In this document: one piece after another, positions 33,219 through 42,239 of the stretch
How the letters are laid out: every line of letters starts with the position of its first letter
How positions within the stretch are numbered: position 1 is the first letter of the stretch
Origin: Halomonas urmiana
GTDB taxonomy: Bacteria > Pseudomonadota > Gammaproteobacteria > Pseudomonadales > Halomonadaceae
Length of the DNA: 64,000 nucleotides
Assembly: GCF_005780185.1 (NCBI RefSeq)
Contig: NZ_VBUI01000013.1
Span: 1 to 64,000, forward strand
Direction: 5' to 3'
The notes under the pieces: generated by a model
The model's input: only the letters and a program-made list of their open reading frames with translations
Databases searched by the model: none
What the model was told of the DNA's origin: nothing
Made by a program: the position numbers and the translations under genes

Positions 33219-35204
33219 GTGTCAGTTGCCACTCACTGCCAGTCTCATGATCATGTCGTCCAGTTCTACGAGGACGACGCCTTTCTCGCCGAGGTCGTGG
33301 CCGATTATCTCAAGGCCGGTGCCGAGGCCGGAGAACACCTGCTGGTGTTGTTGACGGCCCCCCACCTGGCGGCCGTGCTGGAGCGGCTGGAGGCGTCGGG
33401 CCTAGATACCGACGCGGCCCTGGCCAGCGGGCAACTGGTCACCTGTGATGCGCAGACGGTGCTGCAGGCCATCATGCGGGATGGCATGCCGGATGAGACC
33501 CTGTTCGAACAACATCTTCTCGACGACATCGCGGCCCGGGCGCCCCTGCCCACTCGTGCCTTCGGCGAACTGGTCAACCTGCTGTGCGCGGAGGGTAATC
33601 ACGAGGCGGCAGTGCGTCTCGAAGCCTTCTGGCACTCGGCCTGTCAGCATATGCCGCTGACCCTGCTGTGCAGCTATGCCCTACGGCATTTTGACGATGC
33701 CCAAGACGCCTTCGAGTCCATCTGCGATCACCACTCCCATGTGCTGCCCGCCGAACGCTACAGCCGTCTGGCGCCGAGTCAGCAGTTGCGCGAGGTTTCC
33801 CGACTACAACAGCAAGCCCTGGCACTGCGCCGCGAACACGCGTCTCGCCTGCAGGCAGAGGCCACGCTGGAGGCGGCCCAGGCATCAAGCAACGCCATGT
33901 TGATGGACCTGGCCGATCATGCCCTCCACGATGGAGTGACCGGCCTGACGACCCGTCACTATGCCCAGCAGCGACTGGCGGCCCTGATCACCGATCCCCC
34001 CGGCCCCCTGGGCAAGGTCGCGGTGCTGCATATCGACATCGACCAGCTCAAGGCAATCAACGATTCGCTGGGGCTGGAAATGGGCGATTACTTCCTGCAT
34101 GAGTCCGCGCAGCGTATCAAGCGCTGCCTCGGCAGCGATGCCGTTGTCAGCCGGCTCAGCAGTGACGAGATGGTGGCGGTGCTGTCTGGCTTCGCGCGCA
34201 CAGAGGCGTTGTGGCCGATCATCGAGCGCCTACTTGACTGGACCAGCATGCCCGTAGAGCTCGATGGCCAGCAGGTCTTCACGAGCTGCTGCATCGGCCT
34301 CAGCCTGTTTCCCGACCATGGGGAAACCGTCCAGGCGTTGATGCGTCACGCCAACCTGGCTCGGCGCCGTGCCCAGCAGCTCGGGCGTCGCCGCTACCAG
34401 CTCTTCTCACCGGCGCTGCTCGAGGACATGGATCCGGCCCCCCTTGCGCTGCTTTCCGCCCTGCGCGAGGCCCTGCCCCGCGGGGAGCTCGAGCTGCATT
34501 TTCGTCCCTTGATCTGTGCGCGCGGCGGCCAGGTCGTGGCCGTGTCGGTACATCCCCGTTGGCACTCGAGTCGCTTCGGCGATATCGGGCAGGCGCGCTG
34601 GATGGCGGCCGCCGAGGCGGCCGGTGAGATCGCCCCCATCGATCGCTGGCTGCTCTCGAACGCCTGTCGTCATGCCCGTGCCTGGTTCGATGCGGGTGTC
34701 GAGTTGCGCGTGGTGGTACAAGTGTCGAGCACCGAACTGCTGGGTGAGCTGGTCGAGCAGGTCGAGGAGGCCCTGTCACGCAGCGGGCTGCCGAGCAAGG
34801 TGCTGGAACTCGAGCTGGCCGAGAGCGTGCTGATGCGCACTCCTCGGCGCAGCGAAGACATCCTCGAGAAGCTGAATGCACTGGGGGTGAGGTTGACCCT
34901 CGACCCATTCGGCAACGGCCAGCCGCTTCTCGGGCAGTTCAAGAACGGCTGTCCCTTCGATAGCCTCAAGATCCATGAGCGGTATATCGCTGGCTGCCTG
35001 GACAATCCCCAGCATCAGGCGATCATCCGTTCCGTCATCGTCCTGGCCCAGGCGCTCGGCATGGCGGTCGTTGCCAGTGGGGTGACGAACCGTGCCCAGG
35101 CCGATTATCTGCGCCATCAAGGCTGTGACTTCCTGGAAGGCAGTCTCTGGTCGCGGATGGAGTATCGCGATACCGCGGTCCAAGGCATCGGGCAAGGGGG
35201 CTAA
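33219..35204 (+). CDS. MEDS-GGDEF-EAL protein with degenerate catalytic motifs
   Basis: A 661-residue cytosolic protein. Residues 8-180 match the MEDS sensory domain (HVVQFYEDDAFL at 12-23, then a GELVNLLC segment), known from DcmR-like regulators. Residues about 225-395 are a GGDEF-type domain whose active-site loop is LSSDE instead of GGDEF. Residues 410-650 are an EAL-type domain in which the signature reads VSVHPRW instead of EALxRW, and the DDFGTG loop is DPFGNG. Both catalytic activities on cyclic-di-GMP are therefore doubtful, and a binding or regulatory role is more likely. The GTG follows AAGGA by six bases. It is preceded by a 158-bp AT-rich gap. Confidence 0.83.
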   Translation: MSVATHCQSHDHVVQFYEDDAFLAEVVADYLKAGAEAGEHLLVLLTAPHLAAVLERLEASGLDTDAALASGQLVTCDAQTVLQAIMRDGMPDETLFEQHLLDDIAARAPLPTRAFGELVNLLCAEGNHEAAVRLEAFWHSACQHMPLTLLCSYALRHFDDAQDAFESICDHHSHVLPAERYSRLAPSQQLREVSRLQQQALALRREHASRLQAEATLEAAQASSNAMLMDLADHALHDGVTGLTTRHYAQQRLAALITDPPGPLGKVAVLHIDIDQLKAINDSLGLEMGDYFLHESAQRIKRCLGSDAVVSRLSSDEMVAVLSGFARTEALWPIIERLLDWTSMPVELDGQQVFTSCCIGLSLFPDHGETVQALMRHANLARRRAQQLGRRRYQLFSPALLEDMDPAPLALLSALREALPRGELELHFRPLICARGGQVVAVSVHPRWHSSRFGDIGQARWMAAAEAAGEIAPIDRWLLSNACRHARAWFDAGVELRVVVQVSSTELLGELVEQVEEALSRSGLPSKVLELELAESVLMRTPRRSEDILEKLNALGVRLTLDPFGNGQPLLGQFKNGCPFDSLKIHERYIAGCLDNPQHQAIIRSVIVLAQALGMAVVASGVTNRAQADYLRHQGCDFLEGSLWSRMEYRDTAVQGIGQGG

Positions 35205-35350
35205 TTGGGAGTCCCATGCCACGGCGGGCTCCATATTCGTCCAGGCTTAGCTACGCTGGGGAGGTGGGTAATCCTTCGGGACGGGCCTGCTAGGTGCTGA
35301 GGTGACACGCCGTCATCGCGACCTTTCATCATGCGACAAGGAGAGGAGCA

Positions 35351-35791
35351 ATGAACATGCGGATCTGTGGCCTGGCGCTGGGGCTTCTGGGCGGTGCCAT
35401 TCTGGCTGCCCCGGCCCTGGCCCAGATGGAACGCGCCTCGGCCCCGGAGGGCACCGAGGTCTACTTCATCTCGCCTCAGACGGGGGCGACAGTCGAGAGC
35501 CCCGTCACCGTACGCATGGGCCTCTCGGGCATGGGCGTGGCACCCGCCGGGACCGAGCGCGAGGGCACCGGCCATCATCACCTGCTGGTCGACACGCCGC
35601 TGGACGAGGTGGACCTCGACCAGCCGCTGCCGGCCAACGAGGCCATGCGCCACTTCGGCGGGGGGCAGACCGAGGTCGATCTCGAGCTCGAGTCAGGGGA
35701 GCACACCCTGCAGCTGCTGTTCATGGATGCCAGCCACATGAGCTTCGACCCGCCGGTGACCTCCGAGGCCATCACCATCACGGTGGAGTGA
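35351..35791 (+). CDS. DUF4399 secreted protein
   Basis: A 146-residue exported protein. Residues 1-24 form a signal peptide (ALGLLGGAILAAPALAQ). The mature part contains VYFISPQTGATVESPVTVRMGL, GHHHLLVDTPL and FGGGQTEV, the pattern of DUF4399, a small beta-rich domain of unknown role often found in marine proteobacteria. AAGGAG stands before the ATG at 35351 (ATG 35357 is an alternative). A strong hairpin follows the gene. Confidence 0.8.
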   Translation: MNMRICGLALGLLGGAILAAPALAQMERASAPEGTEVYFISPQTGATVESPVTVRMGLSGMGVAPAGTEREGTGHHHLLVDTPLDEVDLDQPLPANEAMRHFGGGQTEVDLELESGEHTLQLLFMDASHMSFDPPVTSEAITITVE

Positions 35792-35815
35792 TCCACCGCC
35801 GTCAGGCGCATATCA

Positions 35816-35863
35816 AGAACGTCAGGCGCCTGACGGGCCTTCCTCCCGGGCGCCTGACGTTCT
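35816..35863. terminator. 15-bp perfect hairpin after the DUF4399 gene
   Basis: The arms 35816-35830 and 35849-35863 are exact reverse complements (arm AGAACGTCAGGCGCC) with an 18-base loop. Part of the arm, GTCAGGCGC, is also present as a direct copy at 35801-35809. The right arm is followed by CGTTGAG, so the T-run is poor. Confidence 0.6.
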
Positions 35864-35981
35864 CGTTGAGCATGCCTGATGCTCGCGACGGATTTTACCT
35901 CCTCCCGCTGGCCGATGCGGGCCTTCTCCGCTGTACTGAAGCCGAGTGTTCGAGTGGGCACATGACGGCGAGGTAGCGACA

Positions 35982-36533
35982 ATGAAGCACCTGTATGGCG
36001 GTATGACACCCAGGGTCTGCACGGGCCTGGTCGCGCTGCTGGCGTGCCTGGCCGGGAGCGGGGTGGCCCTGGCCGACCAGGCGATGATCGATGATGCTCT
36101 GGCGGCGGCCTCGCCGGGCCTGGCGGAAGGCGCCAGGGTGGTCGACTGGGAAGGCAACGTGCTGAAGGAGGGCTCGATCGGCTATACCTGCATGCCGACG
36201 CCACCGAGCCTGACCGGGACCGCGCCGATGTGCCTCGACGAGGCCTGGATGCAGTGGGCGCAGGCCTGGCAGAGCAAGGAGCCGTTCGAGGCCGAGTCGA
36301 TGGGCATCGCCTATATGCTGGCCGGCGACGAGGGGGCGAGCAATGTCGATCCCTATGCCGAGGGACCCACGGACGACAACGAGTGGATCGAGGAGGGGCC
36401 GCACCTGATGCTGATCGCCCCGGCGGCGCTGCTCGAAGCCTACCCGACCGACCCGGACAACGGCGGCCCCTATGTGATGTGGAAGGGTACCGATTACCAG
36501 CACCTGATGGTGCCCGTCGGGGCGCGTGACTGA
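35982..36533 (+). CDS. Hypothetical secreted protein, 183 residues
   Basis: A predicted exported protein: residues 1-32 have a charged start and a hydrophobic core ending VALA before DQAM. The mature part contains YTCMPTPP and a second Cys in PMCLDEAWMQW about 15 residues later, then two DPYA-type and DDNEW segments and a closing MLIAPAALLEAYP stretch. I recall similar uncharacterised proteins in marine gammaproteobacteria but cannot name a family. ATG 35982 follows GAGGT by seven bases. A terminator follows 66 bp later. Confidence 0.7.
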   Translation: MKHLYGGMTPRVCTGLVALLACLAGSGVALADQAMIDDALAAASPGLAEGARVVDWEGNVLKEGSIGYTCMPTPPSLTGTAPMCLDEAWMQWAQAWQSKEPFEAESMGIAYMLAGDEGASNVDPYAEGPTDDNEWIEEGPHLMLIAPAALLEAYPTDPDNGGPYVMWKGTDYQHLMVPVGARD

Positions 36534-36599
36534 GCGTCCCCGGACATCGCCGTGCATGACCCGCCACGGCATGGCGTGACCTCCATGCACCTCAAGTAC

Positions 36600-36626
36600 A
36601 ACGGCCGGCCCTGAGGGCCGGCCGTT
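36600..36626. terminator. Bidirectional hairpin between convergent genes
   Basis: A perfect 12-bp stem, AACGGCCGGCCC (36600-36611) with 36615-36626, and a 3-base loop. It is followed by TT on the plus strand and lies between the convergent secreted-protein and YebC-type genes, serving both. Confidence 0.75.
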
Positions 36627-36653
36627 TGCGGAGTGCGGCAGGGGGAGGCCGCG

Positions 36654-37382
36654 TTACGCCTGGCCCTCAACCTCGGCGCTGTGGAAGACGTTCTGCACGT
36701 CGTCCAGGTCGTTCAGGGTGTCCATCAGCTTCTCGAACATCGCCACGTCGTCGCCCTCGACCGGGGTCATGGTCTGGGGCACGAACTGGATCTCGTCGAC
36801 CTCGAAGTCGAGCTCGCCGAAGGCGTCGATCAGCGCCTGCTTGGCCTTGGCGTACTCGGTGTGGGGCGCGAAGACGGTGATGCGTCCCGATTCGTTCTCG
36901 ATGTCGGTGACGTCGACATCGGCCTCCATCAGCGTCTCGAGGGTAGCCTCCTCGTCATCGCCCTTGAAGGCGAGGATGGCGCAGTGATCGAACATGTGGC
37001 TGACGCTGCCCGGGGTGCCGAGCTTGCCCTTGGCCTTGGTGAAGCAGGCGCGCACGTCGCCGAAGGTCCGGTTCGGGTTGTCGGTCAGGCATTCGACGAT
37101 GACCATGCAGTTGCCCGGCCCGAAGCCCTCGTAGCGGGCCGACGAGAAATCCTCGCCGCCGACGCCGCTGGCCTTGTCCAGGGCCTTGTCGATGACGTGG
37201 GATGGCACCTGGTCCTTCTTGGCGCGCTCGATCAGACCGCGTAGGGCCAGGTTGCCGGCGGGGTCGATGCCGCCCTGCTTGGCGCAGACGTAGATCTCGC
37301 GACCGTACTTGCTGTACACCTTGGTCTTGGCGTCGGCCGTCTTGGCCATGGATTCCTTGCGGTTCTGGAAGGCCCTGCCCAT
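36654..37382 (-). CDS. YebC/PmpR-family protein (YeeN branch)
   Basis: A 242-residue member of the YebC/PmpR/TACO1 family. The sequence has [31 protein letters not shown] in the N-terminal three-helix region (as short segments [12 protein letters not shown] and [10 protein letters not shown]), then [14 protein letters not shown], typical for the YeeN side branch rather than YebC itself. Family members have been described as regulators and, recently, as translation factors relieving ribosome stalling on polyproline; the role of this branch is not known. AGGA precedes the ATG by seven bases. Confidence 0.85.
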   Translation of the reverse strand: MGRAFQNRKESMAKTADAKTKVYSKYGREIYVCAKQGGIDPAGNLALRGLIERAKKDQVPSHVIDKALDKASGVGGEDFSSARYEGFGPGNCMVIVECLTDNPNRTFGDVRACFTKAKGKLGTPGSVSHMFDHCAILAFKGDDEEATLETLMEADVDVTDIENESGRITVFAPHTEYAKAKQALIDAFGELDFEVDEIQFVPQTMTPVEGDDVAMFEKLMDTLNDLDDVQNVFHSAEVEGQA

Positions 37383-37530
37383 TGCATTGTCCTATGGCGT
37401 CGAAATTCGTGGCTGGATTCTACGAAACCGATGCGGACGGTAACAGGGATATTTTGCGCATCGTGCCTCCGTCGTGACGGCCGTCATGGCTACACTGCCA
37501 GTGACCCCGCCCGCCCTGGAGCCTCACCGG

Positions 37531-38721
37531 ATGGACCACCACGCCTACCGCCATGCCCTGGCCGAGTACCTCGCCGAGCGCGAGCTGCCCTTTGCCCCCG
37601 AGGAGTTCGACACCCGTCGCCACCGCGTGCGACAGGCCATGCGCGTCGCCGGGCTCGAGGCGCTGCTGCTCACCGACCCCGCCGACATCTTCTACCTGAC
37701 GGGCTATCACACCTTCGAGGTCTCGGTGTACACCTGCCTGGTGGTCTCGGCGGACCGGCTGGTGCTGCAGGTGCCCTCCATCGAGACCGGCCCGGCGGTG
37801 GTCACCGCCACGGTGGACGAGATCCTGGGCTATCGCTGGGAGGGCATCGAGGAGGTGATCGCGCCGCTGACCGAGATCCTCGCCCCCTACCATGCCATCG
37901 GCCTGGACCTCTTCGGGGCCGGACTGCGCCATGGCGTCATTCGCGCCCTGCAGGCCCGCCTCGGGGTCGAGCGCTTCCGCGACGACGGTGGTGAGTTGCT
38001 CGACCGCCTGCGCATCGTCAAGACGCCGGCGGAGCTCGACTGCCTGCGCGAGAGCGCGCGGATCACCGCCGCCGGCCTGCGGGCGGCCATCGAGGTCATC
38101 GCGCCCGGGGTCACCGACAACGACGTCGCGGCGGAGGGCAGCCGGGCGCTGCTGGCGGCCGGCAGCGAGTTCATGAGCCTGCAGCCCATCGTCACCACCG
38201 GCCGGCGCATCAGCGTCATCCACGTCAACCACAAGCGGCACGTGATCGCCGCGGACGAGCCGGTGTTCCTGGAGTTCGGCTCCGCCTACCACCGCTACAC
38301 CGCGCCGATGATGCGCACCGCCGTGGCCGGCCGGGCCAGCGCCGAGATGCAGGCGCTGCGCGACGTCTGCCGCGACATGTATGAGACGCTGATCGCCACC
38401 ATGCGCCCCGGCCGCTCCTTCGACGCGGCGGCCCGGGCCGCCGAGGCGGTGCTGGCGCCCCATGCCGAGCGCGTGTTCTTCTCGGGGGTGTTCGGCTATG
38501 CGGTGGGCGCCCAGTTCCCGCCGAGCTGGGTCGAGGGCACCGGCTACATCGCCCGCGGCCAGCATCGCGAGTTCGCCGCCGACATGGTCTTCCACCTGCC
38601 GCTCTGCCTGCGCCTGCCGGGGCAGTGGGGCATCGGCCTGAGCGACACCGTGCGGGTCACCCCCGAGGGGGGGCAGCCGCTCACCGACAACGACTGGCAG
38701 CTGGCCGAGCGTCCCGGCTGA
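37531..38721 (+). CDS. M24-fold creatinase/ectoine hydrolase-like protein
   Basis: A protein of 396 residues with the pita-bread fold. Its N-terminal domain has LEALLLTDPADIFYLTGY, shared with creatinase and prolidase-like proteins. In the catalytic domain the canonical metal-binding aspartates are not seen: the segment is FLEFGSAYHRYTAPMMRT, where peptidases have a D-x10-D pair, as in creatinase and ectoine hydrolase (DoeA), which are metal-free amidinohydrolases. A later VFGYAVGAQFPPSWVEG segment resembles the DoeA-type proteins. The start is uncertain: ATG 37531 has TGGAG nine bases upstream; ATG 37486 and GTG 37474 are upstream alternatives. Substrate unknown. Confidence 0.72.
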   Translation: MDHHAYRHALAEYLAERELPFAPEEFDTRRHRVRQAMRVAGLEALLLTDPADIFYLTGYHTFEVSVYTCLVVSADRLVLQVPSIETGPAVVTATVDEILGYRWEGIEEVIAPLTEILAPYHAIGLDLFGAGLRHGVIRALQARLGVERFRDDGGELLDRLRIVKTPAELDCLRESARITAAGLRAAIEVIAPGVTDNDVAAEGSRALLAAGSEFMSLQPIVTTGRRISVIHVNHKRHVIAADEPVFLEFGSAYHRYTAPMMRTAVAGRASAEMQALRDVCRDMYETLIATMRPGRSFDAAARAAEAVLAPHAERVFFSGVFGYAVGAQFPPSWVEGTGYIARGQHREFAADMVFHLPLCLRLPGQWGIGLSDTVRVTPEGGQPLTDNDWQLAERPG

Positions 38722-38750
38722 GCAGGGGCCTCGCCGTCAGTGGCGCTGGC

Positions 38751-39008
38751 TCAGGCGGCGAGCCGGCGCTCCAGGTAGTCGAGCAGCCCCTCCAGGGTCT
38801 CGAGCTCGTGGTAGTCGCTCTCCGGCACGCCGACGCCGAGGCGCTTCTCGAGGTCGACCAGGATGTTGAGGAAGTCGAAGGAGTCGATCTCCAGCGCCTC
38901 CCGCCAGGGGCGGCCGGCGGGCAGGGCGTCGATGTCGGCCTCGGGGGCCACCGCCAGGATGGCGTCGATGACGGTGTCGCGGAGGGTGTCGCGGCTCAGG
39001 GGGGCCAT
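38751..39008 (-). CDS. Acyl carrier protein
   Basis: An 85-residue ACP. The phosphopantetheine attachment site is Ser43 in EIDSFDFLNIL, with a following acidic helix; the SF replaces the usual SL. The start overlaps the end of the E2 gene by 13 bases, so the protein is made from the same mRNA as acetyl-CoA synthetase and the dehydrogenase subunits. It is not in a fatty acid synthesis cluster, so a specialised role is likely. The ribosome site is weak. Confidence 0.83.
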   Translation of the reverse strand: MAPLSRDTLRDTVIDAILAVAPEADIDALPAGRPWREALEIDSFDFLNILVDLEKRLGVGVPESDYHELETLEGLLDYLERRLAA

Positions 39009-40210
39009 AGGCGGTCGGGCTCCGTCAGCAGGTCGGTGAGTCGGGTGAGGAAGCGGGCGCCGATGGCACCATCGGTGACCCGGTGGTCGGCGGCCAGCGA
39101 TACCTGCAGGCAGCGGGCGGCCACGACCCGGCCGTCGCGGACCCAGGGCCGTTCGGCGATGCGCCCGAACCCCACCAGCGCCACCTGGGGCGGGTAGATC
39201 ACGCCCTGGACACTGTCCACGCCCAGGTCGCCGAGGTTGGTGACCGTGAGGCCGGCGGCGGTGAGCTCGGAGCTGCGCAGTCGGTCCTTTCGGGCGCGGG
39301 TCAGCAGGTCGCGCAGGGCGGCCATCATGGCATCGGGGTCGAGCCGGTCGGCATCATGCAGCGCCGGGGCCACCAGGCCCCCGCCGCGCAGGGCGATGGC
39401 GACCCCGAGGTGCACGCCCTCGGCGGGGCGGAAGGCGCCGTCGACGAACCAACCGTTGAGGGCGGGCACCTCCTGAAGCGCCATCGCCACGGCGCGCAAC
39501 TGCAGCACCGGGAAGATCAGCCGCTCGGCCACCGAGCGTTCGGCATTGTAGGCCGCCAGCCATTCGAGCGTCGGTTCCGCGCTGAGGGTGTGGCCCAGGT
39601 AGTAGTGGGGGATCTCGCGCTTGGAGCGGGCCATGGCGGCGGCGATGGCCTGGCGCATGGCGGCATGGGCGTCATGACCGGCGGCGCGGCGGGCCGGCCG
39701 AGGCCCGGCAGGCGCCTCGGGGGCCTGCTCGATGTCCGCCAGGGTGATGGCGCCGCCGGGGCCGCTGCCACTCACGTTCGCCGGATCGAGCCCCAGCTCG
39801 CCGGCCCGCTTGCGCGCCGCGGGGGATATACGCCGTCGCCCGCCGGTGGCCGCGGCGTGAGGCGGAACCGGCGGCGAAACGTCGGGTGCCCGCGGCGAAG
39901 GCGCCTGGGGCGCTTCGGCGGGGGAGGGCTCGACCGGGGCCTCCTGGCCGGCGGCCTCGCCCTCGGCCTTTTCGCCTTCGGCAAGGATCACCGCCATCAC
40001 CTCGCCCACCGGGACCTTGTCGCCTTCCTCTGCCACCAGCCGCTCCACGGTGCCGGTCTCCCAGATCTCCACGTCGATGGCGCCCTTCTGGGTCTCGACC
40101 ACGCAGACGATCTGCCCGCGCTCGACGCGCTCGCCGGGCCGTATGTTCCACTCGACCAGGGTGCCGCTCTCCATGTCGGCGCCCAGCGAGGGCATGCGGA
40201 ACTCGCTCAT
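38996..40210 (-). CDS. 2-oxoacid dehydrogenase E2, dihydrolipoamide acetyltransferase
   Basis: A 404-residue E2 component. The lipoyl domain (1-78) has the lipoylation Lys42 in [11 protein letters not shown]; a Pro/Ala-rich linker (80-120) leads to a peripheral subunit-binding domain (about 125-160, [15 protein letters not shown]); the catalytic domain (180-404) ends with [14 protein letters not shown], the H-x3-D-G active site. Only one lipoyl domain is present. GGGAG precedes the ATG. It overlaps E1beta by four bases. The acyl chain specificity (pyruvate, acetoin or branched) is not fixed by these motifs. Confidence 0.85.
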   Translation of the reverse strand: MSEFRMPSLGADMESGTLVEWNIRPGERVERGQIVCVVETQKGAIDVEIWETGTVERLVAEEGDKVPVGEVMAVILAEGEKAEGEAAGQEAPVEPSPAEAPQAPSPRAPDVSPPVPPHAAATGGRRRISPAARKRAGELGLDPANVSGSGPGGAITLADIEQAPEAPAGPRPARRAAGHDAHAAMRQAIAAAMARSKREIPHYYLGHTLSAEPTLEWLAAYNAERSVAERLIFPVLQLRAVAMALQEVPALNGWFVDGAFRPAEGVHLGVAIALRGGGLVAPALHDADRLDPDAMMAALRDLLTRARKDRLRSSELTAAGLTVTNLGDLGVDSVQGVIYPPQVALVGFGRIAERPWVRDGRVVAARCLQVSLAADHRVTDGAIGARFLTRLTDLLTEPDRLWPP

Positions 40211-41211
40211 GAAGCTCCCCCGCTTCCTGACCCGCCCATCAGCCGATGGACGGCGGCGACGATGTCCTCGACCTGGGGGATCGCCGCGTCCTCGAGGTGT
40301 TTGGCGTAGGGCACCGGCACCTCCTGGCTGCAGACCCGCACCGGCGGCGCGTCGAGCTCGAAGAAGGCCTGCTCGTTGATGCGGGTGATGATCTCGGCCG
40401 ACAGGCTGCCGCTGCGCCAGCCCTCGTCGACCACCACCAGCCGATGGGTCTTCGCCACGCTGGCCATGATCGCCGCGTCGTCCAGCGGGCGCAGGGTGCG
40501 CAGGTCGAGCACCTCGGTATCGATGCCCTCCGCGGCCAGCTGCTCGGCGGCCGCGAGGCTCTTGTGCAGCATGCCGCCGTAGGTGATCAGGCTGACCTGG
40601 CCGCCCTCGCGCCGGATCGCGGCGTGGTCGAGCTCCATGGGGTGGGGCTCGCCCTCGACTGTCCCCTCGGCGCCCAGCAGCAGGGCATGCTCGAAGATCA
40701 GCACCGGGTCGGGGTCCTCCAGGGCGGCGAGCAGCATGCCGCGGGCATCCTCGTGGGTCGCCGGGGCGACGATGCGCAGCCCCGGGATATGGGCATACCA
40801 GCCCTCCAGGCTGTGGGAGTGCTGGGCGGCGAGCTGGCGGCCGCCGCCGGTGGTCATGCGGATCACCAGCGGCACGCTGAGCTGGCCGCCGGACATGTGC
40901 CGCAGGGTGGCGGCGTTGTTGATGATCTGGTCGAGGGCCAGCAGGCTGAAGTTCACCGTCATGATCTCGACGATGGGGCGCATGCCGTTGAGCGCCGCGC
41001 CGATGCCGGCCCCGGTGAAGGTCGACTCGGAGAGCGGGGTGTCGCGGATGCGTGACTCGCCGAACTCCTCCAGCAGGCCGTGGCTGACCGCATAGGTGCC
41101 GCCGTAGCGGCCCACGTCCTCGCCCATCAGGAAGACGCGGTCGTCGCGGATCAGGGCCTCGCGCAGTCCCTGGCGCAGGGCCTCGCGGTAGGCGATCGTC
41201 TGGGGGGTCAT
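40207..41211 (-). CDS. 2-oxoacid dehydrogenase E1 component, beta subunit
   Basis: A 334-residue transketolase-type subunit of the alpha2beta2 E1. Typical segments are GEDVGRYGG near 31, the E1beta core [21 protein letters not shown], and [19 protein letters not shown]. It pairs with the alpha subunit just upstream, with which it overlaps by four bases, to decarboxylate a 2-oxoacid (probably pyruvate or acetoin) on thiamine diphosphate. Confidence 0.87.
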   Translation of the reverse strand: MTPQTIAYREALRQGLREALIRDDRVFLMGEDVGRYGGTYAVSHGLLEEFGESRIRDTPLSESTFTGAGIGAALNGMRPIVEIMTVNFSLLALDQIINNAATLRHMSGGQLSVPLVIRMTTGGGRQLAAQHSHSLEGWYAHIPGLRIVAPATHEDARGMLLAALEDPDPVLIFEHALLLGAEGTVEGEPHPMELDHAAIRREGGQVSLITYGGMLHKSLAAAEQLAAEGIDTEVLDLRTLRPLDDAAIMASVAKTHRLVVVDEGWRSGSLSAEIITRINEQAFFELDAPPVRVCSQEVPVPYAKHLEDAAIPQVEDIVAAVHRLMGGSGSGGAS

Positions 41212-42239
41212 GGGCGTGCCTCCCGGGCATAGACGTCGCGGCACAGGTGCTCCACCGGCTCCCAGGTGCCGGCCTCGGCGAAGGCCACGGCGGCGTCGAT
41301 CTCCTCGGCGACCTCGCGCTCGATCTCGTCGCGCACCGAAGCCTCGAGCAGCCCGCACGCCACGGCGTCCCGGGCGAAGGTCTCGACGGGACAGCGCTGC
41401 TTCCACTGCTCGACCTCCGCCTTGTCGCGGTAGTGCTCGGGGTCGAACATCGAGTGGGCGCGGAAGCGGTAGGTCCGGTACTCCAGGAACATCGGCCCCT
41501 GGCCGCCGCGCACCTGGTCGATCGCCGCCTCGGTGGCCCGGCTCACCGCCACCACGTCCATGCCGTCCACCGATTCGCTGGGCAGGCGGTAGGCGGCGGC
41601 CTTGGCGGCCAGGTCGACCTGGGACTGGTGGCGCTCCAGTGCGGTGCCCATGGCGTAGCGGTTGTTCTCGCACAGGAAGAGCACCGGCAACTGCCAGAGC
41701 GTTGCCAGGTTGAGGGACTCGTGGAACTCCCCCTCGGCCACGGCCCCATCGCCGAAGAAGCAGACGGTCACGTTGTCGCGACCGGCCAGCCGGTCGGCCA
41801 GGGCGAAGCCCACCGCCAGGGGCAGGGAGCCGCCCACGATGGCGCTGCCGCCGACGAAGCGTCGACTGGCATCGAACAGGTGCATGGAGCCGCCGTGGCC
41901 ACGGCTGCAGCCCTCCTGCTTGCCATACATCTCGGCCATGATCGCCCCGGCGGGGACGCCGCGGGCGAGGGCATGGCCGTGCTCGCGATAGGTGGCCAGC
42001 ACATTGTCGGTGTCGCGCAGGGCCGGCATGGCGCCGGCGGCGATCGCCTCCTCGCCGATGTAGAGGTGCAGGAAGCCGCGGATCTTGCCGGCGCTGTAGA
42101 GCTCGGCGCACTTCTCCTCGAAGCGGCGGATGCGGATCATCTGCCAGAGCAGCGCCCGGGCCCTTGCGGGGTCATCCAGGCCGGCCGCGCCGATGGCGGG
42201 GGAGGCCTCGGGGCCTTCCCGGGGAGGCGAGGCGTTCAT
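41208..42239 (-). CDS. 2-oxoacid dehydrogenase E1 component, alpha subunit
   Basis: A 343-residue subunit binding thiamine diphosphate. The TPP motif begins [17 protein letters not shown] and ends [15 protein letters not shown] and [11 protein letters not shown] are also family marks. Regulatory phosphorylation sites of mitochondrial E1 are not expected. The start overlaps the acetyl-CoA synthetase stop by four bases. Together with E1beta and E2 it forms a pyruvate- or acetoin-type complex; E3 would come from elsewhere, perhaps the flavoprotein gene at 16850. Confidence 0.87.
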   Translation of the reverse strand: MNASPPREGPEASPAIGAAGLDDPARARALLWQMIRIRRFEEKCAELYSAGKIRGFLHLYIGEEAIAAGAMPALRDTDNVLATYREHGHALARGVPAGAIMAEMYGKQEGCSRGHGGSMHLFDASRRFVGGSAIVGGSLPLAVGFALADRLAGRDNVTVCFFGDGAVAEGEFHESLNLATLWQLPVLFLCENNRYAMGTALERHQSQVDLAAKAAAYRLPSESVDGMDVVAVSRATEAAIDQVRGGQGPMFLEYRTYRFRAHSMFDPEHYRDKAEVEQWKQRCPVETFARDAVACGLLEASVRDEIEREVAEEIDAAVAFAEAGTWEPVEHLCRDVYAREARP

